Assembly (NCBI GenBank): GCA_019321725.1
Contig: CM033108.1
Location: forward strand, 18,055,799 to 18,119,798
Length of the DNA: 64,000 bases
Source: Paulownia fortunei
Lineage: Eukaryota; Streptophyta; Magnoliopsida; Lamiales; Paulowniaceae
Direction: 5' to 3'
In this document: positions 1-9,410 of the stretch, piece by piece
Layout of the letters: every line of letters starts with the position of its first letter
Position numbering within the stretch: position 1 is the first letter of the stretch
Notes under the pieces: generated by a model
What the model was told of the DNA's origin: nothing
The model's input: only the letters and a program-made list of their open reading frames with translations
The model's database searches: none
Translations under genes and position numbers: made by a program

Positions 1-663
1 AACGTAAAAATAAATCATACCTTAAGCTACCTTTTTATAGTGGTATATTAGGGTAGTAGAATTAAAGAATGACTCATTTACCTTTTACAGATAAGGAAAA
101 TCTCCTAAAATCATGGGTATATGATAAGGAAATATTCAACTTTCCTTTTCCACAACCTAAATTTAATCAAAATAGGATTTTTCATCATTTTCATTTATGA
201 TCTGTCATGTCTGAGCTGGACTGATCAGCTCAAACTAATTGGAACAATCATCTACAGCTAGCCAGGCTCGACAGCTCGACACTCTTGTAGACATGAATAT
301 CCTTCCTCTAGCAGCCCTCACCAGCTTAGATCAAAGCAGGCTCACCTTAAAATTGGGTTGACCAGCCTAATTCTAGTCATCATCCTTAGTAATAAATACT
401 AAGCAACATCCATCTACGTTGGATCTCCAACCTCAATTACTGACTTAGGTTTTGGGCCCATGCAAAAACCTTTAACCATGACCAAATTCCTATACTGAAC
501 TCAGCTCAAATGAGCCTAACATGGGGTAGGCCAGATCTGCCCGTATAAGTGTCACCTCATTCAGGTTAAATCAACGGTCCGTGGGGCAAGAAGATTTGAT
601 CCTTACGCGTGTACTTTTAATCAACAAACCTAATCAAATTAACCTTTCAACTTTTCTCCAAAC
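1..663. other. Upstream sequence of the Gy1 antisense ORF; no gene
   Basis: No coding frame of note on either strand. The segment 560-663 is less AT-rich and leads directly into a plus-strand TATA box, so it may be the promoter of the antisense ORF. Part of it could also be the 3' LTR of Gy1, but no terminal TG/CA pair or polypurine tract could be placed. Confidence 0.4.
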
Positions 664-674
664 TCTATAAAAAG
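664..674 (+). promoter_or_regulatory. TATA box upstream of the Gy1 antisense ORF
   Basis: The motif CTATAAAAAGG lies about 250 bp upstream of the ATG at 923. It is followed by a pyrimidine-rich leader (CTTCCTCTCT near 702), typical of plant pol II core promoters. It reads on the strand opposite to Gy1 pol, so it would drive the extra ORF independently. Confidence 0.5.
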
Positions 675-922
675 GAAAGATGCACACCCTTATTCCACTT
701 TCTTCCTCTCTAAACTTTCTGTAGAAACCCTAACCATTAGAGGATTTCCAGCAACCTGGTACAGTTTTCTCCAGCTAACCCAGTTTCCATGGTACTGTCA
801 TCATCTCTCCTAATGAATGGGTATGATCTTGTATCTTTCTATTTAATATTAATTTATTATGGATTGAATCCACCATTGTTATAATCCTTCCCTAAGCTTC
901 TACTGAAAAAACCTTTTGATCC

Positions 923-3390
923 ATGTCTGACTCAAAAAATACTCGCTCAATCCAATCCTTTCCTGGAATTCCTATAGAATTGAGGGATGAGCAGCTCGCT
1001 AACTCTCCCTCTAACCCAGTGGCATCCCCTAAACCTGAATTTGGGGCTAAATGTCCAGCAAGCCAGCCCCTAACCCTTATAGATAATTCAGAAGATGAAT
1101 CCACTTCTTCTTCTGATGAAGTGAGACCCAACTTGTCCATCCCCTTATTCGAGCCCCTAGATCCCAAAACATAGCTTAGCTCTCTGTTACATGTAGTTGA
1201 ACTAGTCCATGCTGTCATAATAGTTATCTTTCCCAGCATTCAGGATGAGTAGGAATTCGGTCTCTCTAAGCTTTCCCAAAAAGACTTGGAGGATCTTAGG
1301 TTCAAATTTGGGACACCAATAGATCACCACCTCCTAGTTGCTTTTCCAAATAAGAGACTGAACATACCTCCTCCTGGGTATTTATGTTTCTTTCCACCCT
1401 AAATGGAGGCTAGTCTATATTTCCTAATCCCTGAACCATTCATCAACATCTCTCTCAAATTTAAATTCCTTTTAACCAGTTCGTCCCTAACTCTTCCAAG
1501 TTGATAGTTGCTTTTCCTTAGTGGTAGCATATCATGGAGCTGAACCAACTATCGACCTCTTTCATTTTTACTGTTGGGGCAGAAACTGTGGTCCTGGCTA
1601 GTGCTACCTAACTTCTCAGGGCCAAGCAAAATTCCTAAGTATGGCTTATTCCTTAATAAAAATATGGAAACCCAAATACTTATTCATTTTGTCTCATCAA
1701 CCATAGGACTTTCCTACCAATTAGACCTGGAAAATACCTCAAAAAGATAAAATAAACAAGAGAGCTCGCCGCCAAGTTTATATGAGGCTGCTCTGCTATC
1801 AGTCATTAGGTATGCACTAGTCTGCTAGAATGAATATAACACCATGTTTTTTGTGCATATATAATGTTTACTGAGATGCTCTGCACTCTAGATGGTGAGC
1901 AAGAAAGAAATAAGGCTATTGCTTAAACAACTCAACAAATTCAACCTGAATAGAACCTTGCTTGTGCAGAACCAACCTGCTAACCCCTAGCCCAATCTAA
2001 ATATGGTGGAGTCTGATCAGGCTCTTCCTTCCAACTCCTGCTTGGTTGGGAGCTCTCCATTAAGCACCCCCCGCCCCTCTAGTAGATAGATTTGGTGGTT
2101 GAGCTAAGCCAACCCAACCATTTTATCTTCTATTAAAGCCACCCTGACACAGGATAACGACCAACTACTAGGAAAGCTCCTAAGGCCCCTCAATCTAAGA
2201 AGTCCATAACCTCTTTAAGTTAATTGGTGATTAGCAAAATCACTATTTCCACCACTATTGCTCATCTTCTGTCAGTGTTGGAATCCAAGAATAGATCAGC
2301 TTTTCCATCCTTTCTCCAGGGCATTGTGCCCTCTCATTATAGGAAGATCTTTGCTTAGATGAGCAATTTTCAAAAACTAAACTATGTGGCCCTTCACCAC
2401 TCTAAGGTAACCTCTCTCCATCATTCTATATTTGGGCACTTCGAACACATTTATTCTAGGTATTTTTCTTTTTTTTATTTGTAGGCTATCGTGGCACTGG
2501 CAGAACTACTTTTTGAATGGATAGCTGGAATACCCTCCACTTCAGTCTTTTAGGAGAACAAAGCCTTAAAAAAGATCTAGAAATAACTTAGGCACAGATC
2601 AAACAACTAGAAAAAGATAATTCCAAGCTCAAGAATGATGTTGAGCTGTGTGCCACGAAGAATATATCGTATATCTCGAATCTCTAAGCTTGAGAAGAAA
2701 CTAATAGCTATCGATGAAGAGTATATGGTAGTTCTCATAGATTCGACGAATAGGGAAGCTGAGTTGAAGGAAGAGGGTCATTAGCTTGGTTATGATTAGG
2801 GTTGGAAGGATGATCACTATGGGTATTTTGGTTCTCAAGACAGTTGCAAATTCATCCAAATATACCATCGAGAATTCTAGTCCTCTTTCTTTAGATTTAA
2901 AGCTTTTCAAATGAAGCGAGGCCTTACAGCTCTTGAATACAATTATTATGGGTTCTAGAGTGCTCAAGAACAAAGCTCAAGCCCAAGGCTTCATTGGAGA
3001 TTTAGATACTAAGGGTCCACTCTGTGCAACTCCTTTAGTCAAAAGATAAGAGGGTGATCCAAACGAGGACATGAGTCGTACCTAGTGGGAGTCTACTAGT
3101 GAGACTACCATCTGCCTTGTCTAAAAGGCTAGACCATCAAGCTCTACCTAGAGGAGACAATAGCTACCTTCTCATATTCCTCAATCTGCTAATTTATCAG
3201 CATCTGCCCGACAAGTGCCAGCTCCTCCAACTGACCCCCACCTTCTCAGCTAGCCCCTCCAACTCGGTCAGAGGAGGCTAAGGTAGATCATAGGTCAGTT
3301 ACTACTTTTGTCCAAGAGTTGGACAATGACATTGTAAGGAGTAAAGACGGAGACACCCAAATTAACCCCGCTCATGTATTTGAGCATGAC
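923..3390 (+). pseudogene. Gag-like 'putative gypsy type transposon' ORF (PF04195-like), broken
   Basis: I recognise this as a relic of the plant 'putative gypsy type transposon' gag-like proteins. The ATG at 923 opens an 83-residue frame with an acidic serine-rich tract (SEDESTSSSDE). From about 1257 a frame reads LSKLSQKDLEDLRFKFGTP and then IPPPGYLCFF, the family's hallmark entry into its globular domain. Around 2560-2780 comes a heptad-rich coiled-coil stretch (QIKQLEKDNSKLKNDVEL). The family's C-terminal tail follows (GWKDDHYGYF region near 2805) and a proline-rich end sits near 3200-3270. In-frame stops and shifts occur throughout, so no full protein can be made. It lies antisense and 3' to Gy1 pol. 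Domain assignment is by eye; moderate confidence. Confidence 0.6.
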
Positions 3391-3807
3391 ATATGATCGA
3401 TGCCTTTAATAAAATCGTACTTAGTCAAATTTTCAATTACTATTATACTTTTCTATTCTCTCTTTTTCCATTATACTTAGTGGGATTTCAATATCAACCA
3501 ACGTCTTTACCCCTTACGGCTGAATCAACTTATCTTCACCCAGCTTCATTTGCTATATCAAATTAAGAACATCTAACACGATTAAAATTTAAGCCAAAAA
3601 TTTCCCAAGGTGTCATATTGTCTTAGCCCAACTAAGTTTATTATAATAAACTAAGACATCAATCATCAATATAAAATAAAACATTAAATCCTAAAAATTC
3701 CTTAAAAGGTTATAGGTGGTCCTAGTCCCCCTAAATCTATATGCTTATCTTTGATTAAATAGTGTGCAGATTTGTTCATCTAAGTATTTCATAATTATGC
3801 ACGAGAC

Positions 3808-4080
3808 AGGTCGGTTGACCAGACACTAGCGTTAGAGGCTATCACTTGTCAAAGTGTGTGGGAGGTCAGCGGGCCAAGCATATCCCTTAGAGGCTTTCTC
3901 CCGTTAAAGTGTTTAGGAGGTCGGTGAACTAAGAACATCCCGTGAGGCTATTACTCGTTGAAGTATATGGGAAGTTGGTAGGTCGAGCACATCCCTTAGA
4001 GGTCGGCGGACAGAGGATATCCCTTAGAGGATTTTTCCCATTGAAGTATTTAGAAGGTCAACAGACCGAGCACATCAGTC
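3808..4080. repeat. Imperfect ~55-bp tandem repeat between pol and antisense ORF of Gy1
   Basis: Units begin with AGGTCGGYGGRCC-like sequence at about 3808, 3863, 3918, 3972, 4000 and 4054, giving spacings of 55, 55, 54, 28 and 54. The 28-bp unit is truncated. The shared core includes ACATCCCTTAGAGG and GTTGAAGTRT. Position in the pol-to-extra-ORF gap matches the hypervariable 3' untranslated region of Tat-type elements. Confidence 0.8.
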
Positions 4081-4269
4081 AATAAATTTATCCAACTTTA
4101 TAGGTTTGGGAGACCGAGCACTGTACTCAATTAATCGTACATTCTTTTCTTTAAAATAAAGAAAGATGAGGATTTAAATGCCCTGTTTTATTCATTCTCA
4201 TCAATATACCTAAAAGTAACTACAACAATGCTATAAATAGCTGACCTACACTATATATAAGAAAAATCA

Positions 4270-7060
4270 CGACTTCAACTTAAAATTTGTGTAAGTGGCA
4301 GACATTCCATGGCCGAGTAAGCTTTTGCCTCTCTAGCTCTTCCAACTCATAAATTCCTCTTGCTAAGATCTTTTAAATCTTATAAAGTCCTTCCCAATTA
4401 ACTTCAGCTTTCCAGTAGCCTTCAATGTGTCTACTCGACGAACAACTAAGTCTCCTACTTGGAACTGCCTTTTTCTCACTCTTTGATTATATCATGCCAG
4501 AAGTCTACTCTTATATGTCTCCATCCGCATATACGCTCGATCTTGGTGCTCATAAATTATGTTTAGTGCTTTCCTCATCAACTTTTCAATTTGTACTTTA
4601 TCAAAATTATGGATGTAATATATGTCTCCATTCTGATATCAGCTAGAATCACAACTTCAACCCAATACACAAGACTGAATGGTGATTCTCTAGTTATACT
4701 CCATGGACCAGTATGATAAGCCCACAGTATGGAACACAGCTCATCAACCTATCATTCGCTAGATCTATCCAATCTAACCTTAATACCTTGCACTATTATC
4801 CAATTTGTAACCTCAACTTAGCCATTAGCTTGGGGATGAACAACTGAAGTAAATCGCTGCTTAATCTTTATCTCCTCACACCAAGCTTAGATTTTAGAAT
4901 CATTAAACTAAGTACCATTATCCGAGACTAAGTTCATGGGCACTCCAAACCTACAACAAATATTCCTTTAAAGGAATTTCATTACCTCTGTTTCAATTAT
5001 CTTAGCTACCAACTCAATCTCCACCCATTTGCTAAAATAATCCACATCAACTAATATGAACTTTCTCTGCCTAGAAGCCATCGGAAATAGCCCTACTATA
5101 TCGATTCCCCTTTGTGAGAAAGGACAAGACGAGCTCATAGCTGTCAACTCTTTTATCGATTGATATTAATAGAGCATGTTTTTGGCATTTTTCACGTCCG
5201 AACTAACTCCTCAACATCATTCTTAATGGTGGACCATAAATATCCAGCTCTAAAAAGTTTCCTAATCGGAGCTCTGCTCTCTAAGTGATCTCCACAACAT
5301 CCTTCATAGATTTCTCTAAGCACATAAACTCATTTCTCCTTTGATAAACATCTCAAGTATGGGGTACTAAATGTCTTTTTGTTAAGCAAGACCCCAATAA
5401 GATAAAATCGTATAGCTCGACTTTGAAGCTGAGCTGCTTTCTTTCAATTTTAGGGTAGAAGACCCTCCCTCAAGTAGGTTAGAATTGGAGCTCTCCAATC
5501 TTTTTTCTCCTTAACTTTATATACCTCAGTCTCAGTACTACTCTAGAAAGCTAAGAGTAAGGTAATTTTTTGGGGTTTTGCAATCTATAGTAGAGCTAGC
5601 CATCTTGGATAGATAGTCTACCCAACTATTCTCAGCTCTAAGAATTTGATGTATCTCTATACTGTCAAATTAGGCCCTCAAGGCAGTAATCAGGTCTACA
5701 AACTTTTGCATGCATTTCTCCTTTATCTCAAACTGACCCTCAATCTGCTGCATCACTAATCTAGAGTTAGAAAAGACTATCACATGTCTAGCTCCTAACT
5801 CTGAAGTCATTCTCAGCCCTCTGACCAAGGCCTCATACTCAACTTTGTTGTTAGAGGTCTTAAATTCAAATTTGATGGTGAACTCTAACTCATGCCCCTC
5901 TAGGCTGGTTTGGACGATCCCTATTCTACAACCCGCAATAGCAGCTGACCCATCTTCATGCAGCGGCCATTTCTTATCTTACTCCATTGGCTTGGTCATT
6001 TCTTGAATAAAATCAACTAATGCCTGCGCATTTATTGCAGCTTAGGGTTGATAATCCACATCATATTCCCCATCTCTATTGCTCATTTAATGATCTTCTT
6101 AGAGATGTTTGGTTTATGTAAAGTTTGTCTAAGTGGTAATTTTGTGCGGACGACCACTTTGTGCAATAGAAAGTAGGGCCTTAGCCTTTTGGCAGTGATG
6201 ACCATAGCTAGTCCCCCTTCTCTATCTCGGAGTACCTCTGCTTAGCTCCATAAAACATCTTATTGATATAATAGATCGATTTCTACTGAGCTTCTTCTTC
6301 TCTTAACAATACTGAACTTATGGCCTTCTCATCAATCGATAGATACATATACAACACTTCTCTTGGGATCGACTAAGTAGTGATAACATTTGCCAAGAAA
6401 TCCTTTAATCCTTCAAATGACTTCTAACACTACTCTGTCTATTCAAATCGACATCCCTTTTTTAGAATTTGAAAGAATAATAAGCTCTTCTTGACTGACC
6501 TCAATATAAACTTACTCAGTATTATAATTTTTTCTATAAGGTATTGAACATATAAATTTGGTTAATGTATTGAACATGATGCTTAGGTACCACCATGACT
6601 TAGATAGCCATTCTAGGAATTAAGTTTTCCTTATATGGCCTGCATCCAACAACTTTGGTACCTCCTCCTGTATGATTTTATGCTTCTCTGGACCAAAGTA
6701 TCGTCTTTTTTGCTTGACTAGCGTAACCATCGGATCCACGTTCAAATAGTTATAGCTACTTTAGGGTTGATGTCAATCAAATCCTGAGCAGACCATGTAA
6801 ACATATCCACACTCCTCCTTAAAAAAATCAATCAATAGCTTGGCCATCTGCGGCTTGAGCTGAGTTCTATCCTAGTTGTTTTTCCTACTTACCTAGGAAC
6901 CAACTCCACTATCTTCTTCAGTGGGCTGCACATGAGGTTCAGGTTTTTTCCTCGGTTGCTACCTTCATCTTCTTTTCTTCATAATTTCCCCCTTTAGGCT
7001 TGTCCTTATCCATTGCAGATTCTAGTAGCTTGGCCTATAAATTATCTAGGTCTCATTCTT
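4270..7060 (-). pseudogene. Gy1 Ty3/gypsy pol remnant: RT start, RNase H, integrase
   Basis: Reading the minus strand from 7060 downwards: the N-terminal edge of reverse transcriptase (LNVDPMVTLVKQKRRYFGPE, near 6750-6680), most of RT missing by an internal deletion near 6590, then RT-linked and pol RNase H (5600-6010, with KFEFKTSNNKVEYEALVRGL). Next is the integrase zinc-binding region (5130-5560, EIYEGCCGDHLESRAP) and the integrase core near 4900-5100 (VDYFSKWVEIELVAK then FGVPMNLVSDNGT, two catalytic Asp regions). The C-terminal domain ends near 4270 (LTRPWN). Domain order RT-RH-IN is Ty3/gypsy. Numerous stops make it a pseudogene. Confidence 0.85.
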
Positions 7061-7136
7061 GACCTAGAGTTGATGTCATTCACAAATACAAGGATTTCAA
7101 ATTTAAGATTAATCATTAGCTCGAGTGTCAAGAGTT

Positions 7137-8050
7137 AGGTGTGTAATATAAATTTCATTGTCTACAAATATTACAAATAAGAAAAATAGTACAAATTGAA
7201 TTTTATTGAATCGAAAGAATAAAATGGTTACAATCTGTATGGTTCCTTTGATTTTTCTCTTCAAGAACAATATCTTTTAGATTTGAAATTTTGGAAGTGG
7301 AATTGTTAGTTTGATCTCCTCCAAATTTGATTTCGTCATTCAATAACGTTAATTCGAGGGTTTGACATCTTAATTTCAAATTAAACGTTATGACTTCAAG
7401 AACATTAACTTTGTGAATATGGTAACTTCTTGATGGAATTGACCTTGCGATCTTCTCTAAGGTTGATTTGATCTCCAATAAAATTTAGAAGCTTAGGGCC
7501 TTCGACACCATGGATCTCCTTAAATTTGATGGATTTGGATTGAAAGAACTTCTTCCAACAAATATTTTGTTTTAACTTTTTCTTCTTCTCAACTTGTGTT
7601 GACCCCTATTTATACTTGTGGAGTAGAAGCTCTTGCCATTTTCATTTGATAAAATGAAACGATTTAATAAGTTTTTCATGATTTGATCGGCATTTGTTAT
7701 CTTAATTGCAAGATCTGATTTGAATTATTAAGACATTAGTATTCACTTCCATAATTTGCAAGATATAACCTAGATTGCCAAGAATTGAGATTTAACATTT
7801 GGCGATATTTGATTGATTGAAAATATATAATAAGATATCAATTAATTTACTATTTACTTTTGGAATTAAATTTGATTAAATTATCAATATAAATAAAAAA
7901 TATTAAATTAATATTTAATATATTATTTTACATGTTCATCATTTAATTAGCCACAAATTTAATTTATTTACTAATGCTCCATCGAGATTTGTTCACAAAC
8001 AATTTATCATGGGGTGAATAAGTTAGAACAATTACTTCAATTGGACCTTG
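7137..8050 (-). mobile_element. LTR-like segment, candidate 3' LTR of Gy2
   Basis: The sequence changes character abruptly at about 7137, right after the Gy1 pol N-terminal region, and becomes very AT-rich. The minus strand carries TATAAATA (plus 7608-7615) followed by a purine-rich leader, as in an LTR core promoter. For the minus-oriented Gy2 the 3' LTR is expected just here, before its antisense ORF. The ends are not certain: a plus-strand TG near 7137 is plausible, and the far end could be near 8050 or as far as 8490, where a long pyrimidine tract (8499-8529) could be the minus-strand polypurine tract. Confidence 0.4.
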
Positions 8051-8913
8051 TAGAAATGCACATAAACTGTTAGGCTTGAGCAAATGAATCAAAGATTTGG
8101 ATGCTGGCAAAATAACATATGTTCTCAAACTCTCCAATTCGACGGCCCATATTTTCCTTCTCTGTGTTATACACAAAATGGATCATTAGTGTAAGGCCCA
8201 AACTTGCGTGTAATCTAAAAAATCTATTTGCCCAAAGTGTTTTGGCCCACTCAAAATCAAGTAGAATGAGTGAGATTTCAACAAAACTTAAATTGCAATT
8301 TTGAAGACCAAACTAAAGCAAACATCAGTTTACTTCGCCAAATTTCCACTTCACTTTACTTTCAATTTGTATGTTCCCTATATATATATATTACACATGG
8401 CCTAAGAGAACAATTGAGGCCCACATGGCTATCTGAATGCTTTTGCCTTTCGAATTGGCATTCTCCAGACTTTCCTTCCATTCTTCTGTCCAAATTTTCT
8501 TCTCTTTTTTTTCTTCTTTTTTTTTTAAACGAAAAACAACTTGGCCTATATGAATTTGCAGTGCATGTGGTGTACGTGGACTTGGAGCACTAAATTCACT
8601 TCCAAGTTGAAACTTGCTTTGTTTCCTAATGTGCAGATCACCGAATGATTTATTGCGGTAAACTTTGGCAAATACTTTGCAAAACTTTAGCAGGTTTCCT
8701 TCCTGATTTCCTTTCAATTTGACGTTTACAAAGCATACTCAACGTGCAGAAAATTACTTCATTCATTCATCACATGATTTCTTGCTGTATATTTTAGTAG
8801 ATCATAACCAATACTTTCCATGATTCAACCAAGGAAAAATTCCGTTCTTCTTGTTTCCTTTATCTCCAAGTTGTAGAGAATGAAAATATTTCTTCTTTGC
8901 AATATTAACTCAC
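8051..8913. other. Upstream region of the Gy2 antisense ORF; no gene
   Basis: No convincing coding sequence. It contains a long pyrimidine tract at 8499-8529 (a polypurine tract on the minus strand) and leads into a plus-strand TATA box. It probably includes promoter sequence of the PMD frame and possibly the end of the Gy2 LTR. Short frames here have no recognisable motifs. Confidence 0.4.
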
Positions 8914-8925
8914 CTCTATAAAAAG
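8914..8925 (+). promoter_or_regulatory. TATA box for the Gy2 PMD antisense ORF
   Basis: CTCTATAAAAAG is followed by an AT- and pyrimidine-rich leader containing a strong 5' splice-site consensus at 9011-9016. The arrangement TATA, leader, donor resembles a genuine pol II promoter with a spliced 5' leader, directed into the plant-mobile-domain frame. Confidence 0.5.
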
Positions 8926-9011
8926 AAAGGCTTGCGAACTCTTTCTTTCATCGATCATCTTGAAGAATAATATTAGTAGTCATATATTTTTTTTTCTCTC
9001 TTTGGTTTTGG

Positions 9012-9410
9012 GTAAGTGAAAAGAAGTTTCTCCATTGTTGTTTTTGTTTTAATTGGTGAGTTTTGCATACATCAACTTTATGAGACCAGCCTTTGTAATT
9101 CCGCTCGCCATGTATTGGATGACTTGATAGGAAGAAGTTGTCCTTTTCTTCATGTTTTTAATCTGATTCCCTTTTTTTTTAATGTTGATGACCATGTTTT
9201 TTGATGTAGGCATTGATTCTGAAGATACCTTCAACATGGAATTCCTAATTGGCCTAGAAGTTGAGCCTGCTGTGATAGCCTGTGAATTCTAGTGAGCTCC
9301 TTATCAGCTTAATTTATGCATGATTTGTTGAAGTGGTGTAAAGAATCTACTTGTAAACTTTCAAAATCCCTTTTTCTTTAAGCTGATCAAAACTCTGATT
9401 TTCCTCGCAG
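9012..9410 (+). other. Candidate leader intron of the Gy2 PMD ORF
   Basis: A donor G|GTAAGT lies at 9011-9016, a perfect consensus. Two acceptors follow: TTGATGTAG ending at 9209 and TTTTCCTCGCAG ending at 9410. Between them a short frame with ATG at 9236 reads MEFLIGLEVEP and runs to a stop at 9292. The frame after 9410 leads into PMD-type sequence. Which acceptor is used cannot be decided from sequence alone. Confidence 0.45.

Larger units (their letters stand above)
1..7136 (-). mobile_element. Gy1: decayed Ty3/gypsy element (Tat-lineage-like) with antisense extra ORF
   Basis: Seen: minus-strand gypsy pol (4270-7060), a tandem repeat block (3808-4080) beyond its 3' end, then a plus-strand gag-like frame (923-3390). 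Known: Ty3/gypsy elements of the Tat lineage often carry an additional ORF between pol and the 3' LTR, sometimes antisense, and a hypervariable repeat-rich 3' untranslated region. The order here fits that plan. Neither LTR was identified; the 3' LTR would lie at or before the window start. The 5' end is probably cut at about 7136, where a different LTR-like sequence begins. Many stops and frameshifts show it is dead. Confidence 0.55.

Noticed and set aside
3808..4080. Regularly spaced repeats considered as a CRISPR array
   Set aside because: The units are imperfect and continuous, with no spacers, and the context is a plant retrotransposon.
4425..4646. 73-codon plus-strand ORF
   Set aside because: It is the reverse of the Gy1 integrase C-terminal domain, which reads convincingly on the minus strand.
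8270..8717. Overlapping 107- and 108-codon ORFs on opposite strands
   Set aside because: Both depend on a long pyrimidine/purine tract giving Phe/Leu or Lys/Glu runs; no domain.
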